Below are positions 44,060 to 53,445 of a stretch of 64,000 nt of DNA, in pieces. This DNA comes from Gallionella sp. GTDB taxonomy: Bacteria; Pseudomonadota; Gammaproteobacteria; Burkholderiales; Gallionellaceae. The stretch is taken from contig JAUSMR010000097.1 of assembly GCA_030645955.1 (NCBI GenBank), forward strand, positions 93,650-157,649. The letters run 5' to 3'. The position numbers and the translations under genes were made by a program. Each line of letters opens with the position of its first letter. Position 1 is the first letter of the stretch. The notes beneath the pieces are model-generated. The model did no database searches and was not told the DNA's origin. It worked only from the letters and a program-made list of their open reading frames with translations.

Positions 44060-46060
44060 ATGGCATCAAAGCTGACATCACCCAAATTCGATCTGTTTGC
44101 CATGGCGGCAGAAATCAAGTTACCGCTGATCGGAAAATTGCCTATTACGCAGCGACTGATTATTTTGGGCACGATGGCTATGTTGTGTTCCGTTATCGCA
44201 GGGGTGTTTGTTTACATTAACAACCGGGAAGCGGTTTATATAACGGGCTATGCGGCGGAGTCGGGTAAATTGCGGATGTTGTCGCAACGATTGGCCCAAC
44301 AGGTGCAGCTCAGCCTGCCGGGCAAAGCCAGCGCATTTGATGATTTGACCAAGAGCAGGCAAGAGTATTCCAGAGTTATCGAAACACTGGACAAGGGAGA
44401 TGGCGTTCTGCCTGCAACCAGTGGAGCGGCACGCGGGGTCTTGAATAAGCTGATGACCGGCGCGGCCAAAATGGCGCTGGATGTTAAAACCGTGGAAGAT
44501 AGCCGCGCCGGGTTTGTGATGTCGGGCAATGCAATTGGGGTAATTGATGCCGCCAGCGAAGATTTTCGCAAACTCACGCAGCGAATGATCGAAGGCTACT
44601 CCGGTGAGCAAAAGGCAGCAGCAACCCGTTTGGCGCTGGCGGTGGAACGTGTTGCCAGGGATGCCGCCAGGATGCCGGCGAATGATGTTACAGCAGAGCA
44701 ACTGGCGCAATTGGAGGGGTATGCCGTTGCTGCCAAAAACGAGCTGGCGGTACTTCCCGCTGCCGATCCGGATGTGCAGGCCGCCGCAAAATTTCTCGAG
44801 TCGTATCGCAACAGTATAGTGATTCTTGCTGCGCAGGTACCCAAACTGGCGAAAGCGAAAATAGCCGCCCGGGCGGTTCTTGCAGCCTCTGATGTGCTGT
44901 TGAAAGAGGCACAGCTGCTGGTAGATGCCTATCAGGGCTCCATGAAAACACGCATTTCCGGCGTCATTGCGCCAGTTGCGGCAGGTTTCGTGCTGCTGCT
45001 GCTGCTGCTGATTTCCAAGGAATACACAGGTGAATTGCATCGTCGCGCCGAGGTTGTGGAGTACACAAACAGCCGGAATCAGAGTGCGATCCTGCGCCTG
45101 ATGAACGAGCTGGGCGATCTTGCGGACGGTGATCTGACGGTGCGCGCCACAGTGTCCGAAGACATCACCGGTGCGATCGCCGACTCATTGAACTACACCA
45201 CCGAGGAGTTCCGCAAACTGGTGGCCCGGATTACCGCGGCTGCAGAACAGATGGGTCAGGCAACGAAAGATGCAGAGGCTATTTCCAGCGGGCTTCTGGA
45301 TGCTGCACAGACTCAGGCACGGGAAATTCAGGGAGCAGGCGAAGCGGTGCAATTGATGGCCCAGTCCATCAAGGAGGTGGATTCCAGCGCGGCGCGGTCT
45401 GCCGACGTGGCGCGCCGGACTCTGGCTGCGACCGAGCAAGGTGCACGCGCGGTGCGTAATACCATCAGCGGCATGGACGATATTCGTGAGCAGATTCAGG
45501 AAACATCGAAACGAATTAAACGACTCGGCGAAAGCTCGCAGGAGATCGGTGAAATCGTGGACCTGATTTCCGATATTACCGAACAGACCAACGTACTGGC
45601 TTTGAACGCGGCGATTCAGGCGGCTTCTGCCGGCGAAGCGGGGCGGGGTTTCTCTGTGGTTGCGGAGGAGGTGCAGCGGCTGGCGGAACGCTCCGCCGAG
45701 GCGACCAAGCAGATCGGCGCACTGGTGAAAACCATTCAGGGCGATACCCTTGACGCGGTGGCGGCGATGGAGAAGAGCACTTTGGGTGTGGTGGAAGGCG
45801 CCAAGTTGTCTGACGAGGCCGGTCAGTCGCTGCGGGAAATCGAACGGGTATCGAACGAACTGGCGACGCTGATTAACAGTATTTCGACGTCTACCCAGGT
45901 GCAAACCGACATGGCCAGCGAAGTGGCCAATGTGATGCAGGATATTTTGAAAATTACCGTACAAACCACGGAAGGCACGCGCTTAACAGCCAATTCCATT
46001 GCGCAGTTGACCAGCTTGGCATCTGACTTGAGAGGTTCGGTGGCGGGCTTCAAACTGTAA
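44060..46060 (+). CDS. pilJ: Methyl-accepting chemotaxis protein PilJ
   Basis: The 666-residue receptor has TM1 at about residues 33-55, a periplasmic region of about 240 residues with two PilJ-type helical bundles (ESGKLRMLSQRLAQQVQLSL is the type IV-pilus-sensor, NarX-like pattern), TM2 at about 300-320, HAMP, and a signalling domain whose tip is TNVLALNAAIQAASAGEAGR (about 512-531). PilJ senses pilin or surface contact and controls ChpA. Confidence 0.93.
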   Translation: MASKLTSPKFDLFAMAAEIKLPLIGKLPITQRLIILGTMAMLCSVIAGVFVYINNREAVYITGYAAESGKLRMLSQRLAQQVQLSLPGKASAFDDLTKSRQEYSRVIETLDKGDGVLPATSGAARGVLNKLMTGAAKMALDVKTVEDSRAGFVMSGNAIGVIDAASEDFRKLTQRMIEGYSGEQKAAATRLALAVERVARDAARMPANDVTAEQLAQLEGYAVAAKNELAVLPAADPDVQAAAKFLESYRNSIVILAAQVPKLAKAKIAARAVLAASDVLLKEAQLLVDAYQGSMKTRISGVIAPVAAGFVLLLLLLISKEYTGELHRRAEVVEYTNSRNQSAILRLMNELGDLADGDLTVRATVSEDITGAIADSLNYTTEEFRKLVARITAAAEQMGQATKDAEAISSGLLDAAQTQAREIQGAGEAVQLMAQSIKEVDSSAARSADVARRTLAATEQGARAVRNTISGMDDIREQIQETSKRIKRLGESSQEIGEIVDLISDITEQTNVLALNAAIQAASAGEAGRGFSVVAEEVQRLAERSAEATKQIGALVKTIQGDTLDAVAAMEKSTLGVVEGAKLSDEAGQSLREIERVSNELATLINSISTSTQVQTDMASEVANVMQDILKITVQTTEGTRLTANSIAQLTSLASDLRGSVAGFKL

Positions 46061-46078
46061 TATTTTACGAAACCGCAC

Positions 46079-49000
46079 ATGATCAACAGCGCACAATTCG
46101 ATCCAAATACACTTGCCGCCGTGAAACCCGGCGTGGATGGTGCATTGGCCGAAATCAGCCTGCAGATGGAGCGGTATCTCAATGCGCCCGCTGAAAATGT
46201 GGAGGCCCTGGAAGTCGTATGCGCTGAATTTCATCGTTTGCTGGGCGTGCTGAAGATGGTTGGCCTGGATGGTTTGGTGGTATTTTGCGCCGAATTTGAA
46301 CTGGCACTGAGCGAGCTCAAAACGAACCCGGAGCAAGTGTCCAATTTGTACCGCGATGTGTTGCGCCGTGCTTTGTTTGCTGTCACACACTTTCTCGATG
46401 CGCTGGCCGATGGTGCGGATAACGCCACATTGCGCCTGTTTCCGCAATATCAGGAGTTACAGCAGTTGCGCGGTTTGGAGATGGCCTTCGAGCTGGATTT
46501 GTTCTATCCCAATCTTGCCGTGCAATTGCCGCAACAGATCTTGAACCCTCCCCAGCAGGACGGCGCAACGGCACGCCTCAAGATGCTGCGCGGCCAATAT
46601 CAGCAGGGACTGTTGCGGTGGCTGCGCCAGACAGATGCACCAGCCGCATTGCATTTAATGCAGCAAGCCCTGGGCGGTGCGATGTTTTGTGAGCCGCAGG
46701 ATGATAGCCGCGCATTCTGGTGGATCGGTTATGGTTTGCTCGATTGCCTGAAGCTTGACGGGCTGCCTCCTGAAATGAACGTGCGCAAGCTGTTGGGTCG
46801 CATAGACCAGCAAATGCGCCTGGCTGTAGAGGGTGAAGCCGGTGATCCCGGAGAAGTGCAGTCAGTTCTGAATGAGATGCTCTATATGGCCGGGCGCAGT
46901 CAAGCTGCCAGCGAACAGGTGAAAGCGATCAGGCAGGTTTACTCGCTGGATAAATACTTGCCCGAAATTTCGACCCTGCAACCCGGCGAGTTGGATCAGC
47001 AGTTGAGCGTTATGCGCGATCAATTGCGCGTTGCCGAAGAAAGCTGGGATTTGTGTGTGCAAGGCGACAAGGCGGCGTGCGAAAAATTCACCAGGTATGC
47101 CGAGCAGCTCAAGTTGCAGAGCGAGAAATTTGATCGCGATACCCTGCAGTATCTGGCCGATCAGATTCAAGAATTGTCATATTATGCGACCACGCCGGAG
47201 CACGCGCGGCCCATCGCCATAGACATGGCGATGGCTTTGCTGTTGCTGGGCAGCGGCGTAGAAAATTATAACCGTTTGGGCAGCGGTTTTCAGGAGCAGG
47301 CGCGCATCCTGTCTGAGCGTATGCATGCTGCAGTAAAGCAGCAACCGGAAGATGCGAAACGGCTGACTGAACTGGTTGATCTGCATTACCAGATGGAGCA
47401 ACAAGGCGATGTGATGGCCTCGTTGGCAAACGAAATGCTGGTAAATCTCCAGCATGTCGAGGAAGGGTTGAATGCCTTTTTCAACGATGCGGCCAAGCGG
47501 GGTGAATTGACCGAGTTGCTGCGCTTGTTGGGCCAGATACAGGGCGGTTTGCGCATCTCGTCCCTGAAGCATGCGGAACAGTTGCTGTTGGCCATTCAGA
47601 AATATATCCGTCGTTTCTCGCAGAGTGACATCGCACCCAGACCAGCAGAGAGGTATGCTTTGGCTGATGCGATGAGCGCGCTGGAAAACTATATGCAACA
47701 CCTGTCGCATGGGCAAACGGGCGATGTTTCAAGATTGCAGGCGGCATCGGCCGATATGGACAAGCTGGAGCATGCGCCTGCTCCAGTGGCACCTCCCGTT
47801 ACAGTCAAACCAGTTCAGGTTCACGCACCAGTTGCACCTGACAAAGTCGATCAACTTCAAATTGCCGCACCAGTGGTGCCCGTCATGGTTGAGCAACCTC
47901 AGACGCTCGCGCCAGTGGCGCCTGTCAAGGTCGAGCAGCCTCAAGTTGCCGCAGTAGTTCAGCGTCCGTCCGATGAAGAGCAAGAGCTGCTGGAAATTTT
48001 TCTTGAAGAGGCGCAAGAAGTGTTGGGCGCCATGCGCGACAATCTGGAGACTTGCCGAACACATCCCGAAAGTCACGAATCATTGGTGACCATAAGGCGC
48101 GGATTCCATACTCTCAAGGGTAGCGGAAGGATGGTCGGCCTGACTGATTTGGGCGAGGTTGCGTGGTGCGTTGAGCGCGCTTTGAACAAGTGGTTGCAAG
48201 AAAAAAAACCGCTCACCCCGGGGCTGCTGCACTATATCAGTGTGGCCGAGCAATCCTTTTCGGGTTGGGTGGAAATGCTCAAGAAGCAAGGTGTAGCGAG
48301 CATCGAAGCGGATGATTTGATAGCTGTTGCGCAACAAATCGAGAACGGCCTTGATTTGGAAGCACCGGCAATTTCAACAGAGCAACCGGCACTGGGGACG
48401 GTATCCGAACCGGAGCTGGCGCCAGCATTGGAGCTGGAAACTGCACCAACGCAGGAACCCGATCAAGTAACCGCACTGCCCTTCGAGTTGGCAGCTACGC
48501 CGATGCAGGAACCAGCACCGGAACCGGAATTGGAACAGGTGTCAGCGCCGATTCAGGAACCAGCCCCTGCACTGGACTTTGAGCTGGCAGCTACGCCGAT
48601 GCAGGAACCAGAATTGGAACAAGCACCCGCACTGGACTTCGAACTGGCAGCTATGCCGATGCTGGAACCGGAACCGGAACCAGTCCCTGTACTGGACTTC
48701 GAACTGGCAACTGCCACGGCGCTGGAGCCAGAACCGGAACCGGAATTGGAATTGGATCGGGTGTCAGCGCCGCAACCTGAAGAAGAGGTTGTTGTGATTG
48801 GCGAAATTGCCATACCGCAAGATTTGTTCGAGATAGCCAGTCTGGAGGCCATGCAAAATGTAAATGTATTGCGTAAACAGTACAACGAGTTGTGCCAGGC
48901 TGCGTCGCCGACAGTGCAACATGATTTCATGCGCGCGGCACACACACTGGGCGGGGTGAGCAGCACCATGGGTTTTGACGCCGTGGTGAATTTGTCACAA

Positions 49001-51631
49001 GCCCTGGAAGAGTGGTTGGGGGAGCGCGTGGAACATCCTTCCGCATTGAGCAATGAACAAATGCAAATGCTGGCGCAATCCATCGACGCGCTGGACGAAA
49101 TGGTGCAGAGCATTTGCGTCCTGCAAATGCCGCAGATGCGCAGCGATTTGGTCGATCAATTATTGGCGGACAAGGGTAAGCCCGGTGTTGCGGTTACTGA
49201 ACCGGCAATCGCGCCAGTCGAGACGGAAAAGCCTCAAGTGAGCGTGGATGAATACGATCAGTTGTTGGCTGATATGGCCAAGACCGCCGAGGCAGTCGCA
49301 GCTTCGGCCAGCGCGCCGGCAACTATTTTGCAGCCGGCCGCATTTACTATAGCCAAGCCGTCTGACGCAAACGTCGAACTGGAAAAGCCACAGGTGTACG
49401 ATGACGTGGATGAGCAGCTGCTGCCCGTGTTCCTCGAGGAGGCCGATGAACTGGCTCCGAAAATCGGCGACGGACTGCGCTCCTGGCGCGAGCATCCCCA
49501 GGATGAGCAGATAGAGCATTTGTTAAAACGATTGTTGCATACCATGAAGGGTAGCTCGCGCATGGTGGGTGCGATGCGCATCGGAGAAATTGCCCATGAA
49601 ATGGAAGCCCATGTTTTGTCGGCGGCACGATTGCGCGAGGGAGCGGGATATTGGGATAAGCTGGAAGGCGATTTTGACCGCATTAATGCCTTGCTTGAGG
49701 AGTTGCGCGGCGGGAAACCTGTTGTAGTAGAGGTCAAACCAGTCAAAACGAAGCGACGCGCGTCAGATCAACCGGCAGGGGTTGAGCGCAGGGCGGAGCT
49801 GGGCGCGCTCGGCAATATGCTGCGTGTGCGAGCTGACGTGGTGGATCGGCTGGTGAATGAAGCAAGCGAAATAAGCGTGGTACGTTCGCGTATGGAAACT
49901 GAAATGCGCGTCTTCAGGGAAGGACTGCTGGAGTTGACTGCCAGCGTGATGCGTTTGCGCCAGCAGTTGCGCGAGGTGGAAATTCAGGCAGAGAGCCAGA
50001 TGCAGGCGCGTGTCTCGTTGGTCAAGGATAGTGCGGAGCACTTCGACCCGCTCGAATTCGACCGCTTCACCCGTTTGCAGGAGTTGACGCGTTTCATGAA
50101 TGAAAGCGTGCATGACGTGCAGACCGTGCAGCATTCACTGCTGAAAAACCTGGATGAAACTGCATCTGTAATGCTGTTGCAAGGGCGGCTTAACCGCGAG
50201 CTGCAACAAGGATTAATGAATGTGCGCATGGTGTCGTTTAACAGCATTACCGATCGGCTGTACCGCATCGTCCGGCAAACCTGCAAAGAACTGAACAAGC
50301 GCGCCAACCTCGAATTGCAGGGTACGGGGGTTGAGCTGGATCGCAGTGTGCTGGAAAAAATGATTGCGCCGTTCGAACACTTGCTGCGCAATTCCATAGT
50401 GCACGGCCTGGAAAACGATCAGCAGCGCGCGCAGAGCGGCAAGAACCCGATCGGTGAAATTCGCCTGAGCTTGCGCCAGGAAAGTAACGAGGTGGTGTTT
50501 GAGTTCAGCGATGATGGTGCAGGGCTGAACTTTGCCAAGCTGCGCGAAAAGGCGATAGCCAAGGGGGCGTTGCGGGCGGACGAAGCGGCCAGCGACGATC
50601 AATTGGCGCAGCTTATTTTTATGCAGGGTCTTTCCACTGCGACCGAAATCACCGAAATCGCCGGGCGCGGTATCGGCATGGATGTGGTGCGAAGCGAGAT
50701 CGCCTCATTGGGCGGCCGCATTGATGTCAGCTCGAAGAGAGGGCAGGGAACGCAGTTTATCATCCACTTGCCGCTCACGCTGGCGGTCACGCATGTGGTG
50801 ATGGTGCGCTCGGGTGATGCGACTTACGCCATTCAATCCACCATGGTCGAACAGGTCAGGCAGGTCAAATCGGCGGATATGGATGTCCTGCATCGCGAGC
50901 AAAAGGTCGATTGGCAAGGCAACTCATATCCGCTGCATTATTTGCCGCATCTGCTGGGTAATATGGAGGTTGTTCAGCAGAATCTGCCACGAAACCCGGT
51001 GCTGTTGCTGCGCAGCGGTGAGCAGCGCATTGCCCTGCATGTCGATGAATTATTGGGTTACCAGGAAGCGATGGTGAAAAATATCGGCCCGCAACTGGCG
51101 CGGTTGTCATGGGTAGCTGGCGCGACGGTGCTGGGCAATGGCGAGGTGGTGCTGATTTTGAATCCGCCGCAACTGATGCAACGCATTGGCGTTGCCGGCA
51201 AGGCTGTCAAGGATGAAGCCAGCGTTAGCCCTCTGCTTGCGCTTCCGGTGATCATGGTGGTGGACGACTCTCTCACCGTGCGCAAGATTACCTCTCGAAT
51301 GCTGACACGCGCCGGTTATCATGTGGTGACGGCAACGGATGGTGTCGACGCGCTGGAGAAGTTGGAGGAAATGGGGGATGCCGTTCCAGAGGTGATGTTG
51401 CTGGATATCGAAATGCCGCGCATGGATGGCTTCGCGCTCGCCAAGCACCTGCGACGTGACCCGAAAACGACTAACCTGCCGATCATCATGATTACTTCGC
51501 GCACAGCCGACAAGCATCGCGATTACGCGATGCAACTGGGCGTCAACACCTATCTTGGCAAGCCGTATCAGGAGGATGAGTTGCTGCAGAACATCGCTGA
51601 TTTTGTGGCTGCACATAAATTGGATTCGTAG
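46079..51631 (+). CDS. chpA: Hybrid chemosensory kinase ChpA/PilL
   Basis: The 1850-residue protein has, in order: a helical PilL N-terminal region (about 1-560); an Ala/Pro/Val-rich linker (about 567-630); Hpt with His677 (GFHTLKGSGRM); a Glu/Pro-rich repeat linker (about 780-897); a second Hpt with His955 (AHTLGGVSS, Lys replaced by Gly); a third with His1154 (LLHTMKGSSRM); a dimer/ATPase core (N-box HLLRNSIVHG near 1438, GRGIGMDVVRSEIASLGG); a CheW domain; and a receiver with Asp1776 (LDIEMPRMDG). It phosphorylates PilG and PilH. The gene starts 18 bp after pilJ. Confidence 0.93.
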   Translation: MINSAQFDPNTLAAVKPGVDGALAEISLQMERYLNAPAENVEALEVVCAEFHRLLGVLKMVGLDGLVVFCAEFELALSELKTNPEQVSNLYRDVLRRALFAVTHFLDALADGADNATLRLFPQYQELQQLRGLEMAFELDLFYPNLAVQLPQQILNPPQQDGATARLKMLRGQYQQGLLRWLRQTDAPAALHLMQQALGGAMFCEPQDDSRAFWWIGYGLLDCLKLDGLPPEMNVRKLLGRIDQQMRLAVEGEAGDPGEVQSVLNEMLYMAGRSQAASEQVKAIRQVYSLDKYLPEISTLQPGELDQQLSVMRDQLRVAEESWDLCVQGDKAACEKFTRYAEQLKLQSEKFDRDTLQYLADQIQELSYYATTPEHARPIAIDMAMALLLLGSGVENYNRLGSGFQEQARILSERMHAAVKQQPEDAKRLTELVDLHYQMEQQGDVMASLANEMLVNLQHVEEGLNAFFNDAAKRGELTELLRLLGQIQGGLRISSLKHAEQLLLAIQKYIRRFSQSDIAPRPAERYALADAMSALENYMQHLSHGQTGDVSRLQAASADMDKLEHAPAPVAPPVTVKPVQVHAPVAPDKVDQLQIAAPVVPVMVEQPQTLAPVAPVKVEQPQVAAVVQRPSDEEQELLEIFLEEAQEVLGAMRDNLETCRTHPESHESLVTIRRGFHTLKGSGRMVGLTDLGEVAWCVERALNKWLQEKKPLTPGLLHYISVAEQSFSGWVEMLKKQGVASIEADDLIAVAQQIENGLDLEAPAISTEQPALGTVSEPELAPALELETAPTQEPDQVTALPFELAATPMQEPAPEPELEQVSAPIQEPAPALDFELAATPMQEPELEQAPALDFELAAMPMLEPEPEPVPVLDFELATATALEPEPEPELELDRVSAPQPEEEVVVIGEIAIPQDLFEIASLEAMQNVNVLRKQYNELCQAASPTVQHDFMRAAHTLGGVSSTMGFDAVVNLSQALEEWLGERVEHPSALSNEQMQMLAQSIDALDEMVQSICVLQMPQMRSDLVDQLLADKGKPGVAVTEPAIAPVETEKPQVSVDEYDQLLADMAKTAEAVAASASAPATILQPAAFTIAKPSDANVELEKPQVYDDVDEQLLPVFLEEADELAPKIGDGLRSWREHPQDEQIEHLLKRLLHTMKGSSRMVGAMRIGEIAHEMEAHVLSAARLREGAGYWDKLEGDFDRINALLEELRGGKPVVVEVKPVKTKRRASDQPAGVERRAELGALGNMLRVRADVVDRLVNEASEISVVRSRMETEMRVFREGLLELTASVMRLRQQLREVEIQAESQMQARVSLVKDSAEHFDPLEFDRFTRLQELTRFMNESVHDVQTVQHSLLKNLDETASVMLLQGRLNRELQQGLMNVRMVSFNSITDRLYRIVRQTCKELNKRANLELQGTGVELDRSVLEKMIAPFEHLLRNSIVHGLENDQQRAQSGKNPIGEIRLSLRQESNEVVFEFSDDGAGLNFAKLREKAIAKGALRADEAASDDQLAQLIFMQGLSTATEITEIAGRGIGMDVVRSEIASLGGRIDVSSKRGQGTQFIIHLPLTLAVTHVVMVRSGDATYAIQSTMVEQVRQVKSADMDVLHREQKVDWQGNSYPLHYLPHLLGNMEVVQQNLPRNPVLLLRSGEQRIALHVDELLGYQEAMVKNIGPQLARLSWVAGATVLGNGEVVLILNPPQLMQRIGVAGKAVKDEASVSPLLALPVIMVVDDSLTVRKITSRMLTRAGYHVVTATDGVDALEKLEEMGDAVPEVMLLDIEMPRMDGFALAKHLRRDPKTTNLPIIMITSRTADKHRDYAMQLGVNTYLGKPYQEDELLQNIADFVAAHKLDS
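48400..48770 (+). repeat. Coding Glu/Pro-rich tandem repeats in chpA
   Basis: Near-repeats of ALDFELAA-PM-EPE units encode the linker between the first and second Hpt domains. Neighbouring units share DNA such as GGACTTCGAACTGGCA, with wording and copy length varying, as expected of recent slippage or recombination. Confidence 0.75.
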
Positions 51632-51718
51632 CCCGCAAAAACAGCGCTATACTTAAAAAAAGAATTTAATGTCGTATATTGAGAGTTGAATTCGTGTTAG
51701 TCCAACACCAAAAATAAT

Positions 51719-52606
51719 ATGGCTGCCACACAAAAAGACACTTATTCGGTTGAGGTCATCGGTTTTTCACAAACTGAGCTGATGGCGCTGGCTAGCGTTT
51801 TCGACCTGTCTTCGCGCCGAGTGCCAAAATTTGTGCGGCACACCAAGGCAGGCATCCCGCCGGATATTTTCCTGGTCGATGCAAATGACATGGAAGCGGT
51901 CAGGCTGCTTCTCGAACGCAATGCATCGGAACAAACCCCGACAATCCTGATTGGCGATTCCAGCCGCGGCACCCGCTGGACAGTACTGGCGCGCCCGATA
52001 CGATGGATGAAACTTTTCCAGGCATTCGATGTGGCGATTGCGCCACCATCAGCCGAATCGCAAGTGAAATCCGCCGAAACTCCCACTGCCACCAGACCGG
52101 CACCAATCCCTGCGAGCGCAGCCGCCAGCGTGCAGACAAGCGCACCGGTCAGACCCGCGTTTCCGGAAACTCCAGTTGTAACGGCAGCGGCAACAAGTGC
52201 ATCAGCTCCTGGCGCAGGCGCTTCCGCGAACGCTCAGGCAGACTGGGTGCTTGTGGTAGATGACAACCTGACGGTGCGCGAATTTATGAAAAGCAAGCTG
52301 GCAGCGTTCAATTTCAACGTTGACTACGCAGAAAGCGGCGAGCAAGCCATTGGTTTTACCGGCCAGAAACATTACGCCTGTATTTTTCTTGATGTTGTTA
52401 TGCCGGGCATTGACGGTTATCAGGTGTGCAAACTGATCAAGTCCAAAAGGTCCGCAAAGAAAACGGCAGTTGTCATGCTGACCAGCAAGGATTCGCCCTT
52501 CGACAAGATTCGCGGCAGCATGTCCGGCTGCGATGCTTATCTCACCAAGCCTGTGGACGAGGAAAAGTTGCTGGAAACTATAGCCAGATTCGTATCAACC
52601 AGTTAA
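51719..52606 (+). CDS. PilG-like response regulator with N-terminal pseudo-receiver
   Basis: The 295-residue protein ends in a receiver (about 178-295) with VLVVDDNLTVREF, Asp225 (IFLDVVMPGIDG), MLTSKDSPFDKIRGSMSG and LTKPVD, closest to PilG. The first 110 residues look like a second, degenerate receiver: SVEVIGFSQTELMALASVFD, PDIFLVDANDMEAVRLLLE and TPTILIGDSSRG, ending ARPIRWMKLFQAF, with no intact acidic cluster. An Ala/Pro linker joins the two. It opens the second Pil-Chp-like set, 87 bp after chpA. Confidence 0.82.
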   Translation: MAATQKDTYSVEVIGFSQTELMALASVFDLSSRRVPKFVRHTKAGIPPDIFLVDANDMEAVRLLLERNASEQTPTILIGDSSRGTRWTVLARPIRWMKLFQAFDVAIAPPSAESQVKSAETPTATRPAPIPASAAASVQTSAPVRPAFPETPVVTAAATSASAPGAGASANAQADWVLVVDDNLTVREFMKSKLAAFNFNVDYAESGEQAIGFTGQKHYACIFLDVVMPGIDGYQVCKLIKSKRSAKKTAVVMLTSKDSPFDKIRGSMSGCDAYLTKPVDEEKLLETIARFVSTS

Positions 52607-52622
52607 CCAAACAAGAGCAAAC

Positions 52623-52706
52623 ATGACAGTCCGCAAGGTGTTATGCGTCGATGATTCCGCCGCTGAGCTCAGCATGATTAAACAAATCGTAAGGTGTACA
52701 CAATGA
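52623..52706 (+). pseudogene. Truncated PilH-like receiver stub 1
   Basis: The 27-codon frame reads MTVRKVLCVDDSAAELSM and then stops at 52704-52706. It matches the first strand and acidic pair of PilH (MAIKKVLVVDDSATE) and then ends. It lies exactly where pilH lies in the first cluster. Confidence 0.7.
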
Positions 52707-52765
52707 AAATATGCAAAGCGCTATGGGTTGACGACAAAGCTGCCGGTTTGATCCACACTGAATAG
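52703..52765 (+). pseudogene. Truncated receiver stub 2
   Basis: The 20-codon frame reads MKICKALWVDDKAAGLIHTE and stops at 52763-52765. It starts by ATGA overlap with stub 1 and again looks like the beginning of a receiver (ALWVDD). AAGGTG precedes the start at a reasonable distance. Confidence 0.6.
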
Positions 52766-52783
52766 CCCGGTGTATTTCAAGAC

Positions 52784-53407
52784 ATGACGCAGATGAAGAG
52801 TTCTACTCAGAAAATCGACATTGATGCCCTTAAAGCGCAGATCGATGCCGAAATTGCAGTGCGTCCGCAGATAAGGAGTTCTATTCAGACGATCGACATT
52901 GAAGCGCTTAAGGCTCAGGTCGATGCCGAAATTGCAGCCCGTCTATTGATCGAAGCTGATTCCGCACGCTACATTCACCGCCGTGGGTTCCATGCCGGTG
53001 ATCTCAGGTTACTCGTTAATCTTGATGCAACCAGTGAAGTTGTTGAGATGCCACCGCTGTTTCGTCTGCCCGGGGCGCCTGCCGGGATCAAAGGCCTCAC
53101 CAATCGCCACGGGCGGGTGGTGCCAGTGTTGGATTTGTCAGTCTTATTCGGTTTTCAACATGATATTGCGGCAAAAGTATGGCTGCTGGTGTGTGGCCGC
53201 GGAGACGCGGCTGTTGGCCTCGTTGTCGATAGCCTGCCGGAACGCAAGAAGTTTGCCCAGGATGATGAAGTTAGCCTTTCGGATATCACGCACCCGATCG
53301 CATCCTATGCCAAGGCTGCCTATCGAGAGGTGCAAGATGTCTGGATTGATCTTGATACCGAGGCATTTTTTAATTCGGTTTTTCAGGTCGAGCCGTCACC
53401 CGTTTGA
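52784..53407 (+). CDS. CheW-like adaptor with duplicated N-terminal helix
   Basis: The 207-residue protein has two tandem 26-residue repeats (about residues 6-57) built around IDIDALKAQIDAEIA and IDIEALKAQVDAEIA, probably amphipathic helices. They are followed by a CheW domain: VNLDATSEVVEMPPLFRLPG and GIKGLTNRHGRVVPVLDLSV. It is a PilI paralogue that should couple the following MCP and hybrid kinase. Confidence 0.88.
   Translation: MTQMKSSTQKIDIDALKAQIDAEIAVRPQIRSSIQTIDIEALKAQVDAEIAARLLIEADSARYIHRRGFHAGDLRLLVNLDATSEVVEMPPLFRLPGAPAGIKGLTNRHGRVVPVLDLSVLFGFQHDIAAKVWLLVCGRGDAAVGLVVDSLPERKKFAQDDEVSLSDITHPIASYAKAAYREVQDVWIDLDTEAFFNSVFQVEPSPV
52799..52954 (+). repeat. 78-bp tandem duplication in the CheW gene
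   Basis: Units 52799-52876 and 52877-52954 begin AGTTCTACTCAG and AGTTCTATTCAG and share most positions, including GATGCCGAAATTGCAG. The unit is 26 codons, so frame is kept. Confidence 0.9.
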
Positions 53408-53445
53408 TGCTAATGGTAGTTCTGATTGCTGTTTAGGAGAAAGTT

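Noticed and set aside
44120..45040. Minus-strand frame of 306 codons opposite pilJ
   Set aside because: Gln/Arg-rich with no domain; it lies in the PilJ sensor coding region.
47770..47960. Regular repeats considered as a CRISPR-like array
   Set aside because: The repeats are in frame, encode Ala/Pro/Val linker in chpA, and vary in a codon-wise way with no constant repeat plus unique spacer pattern.
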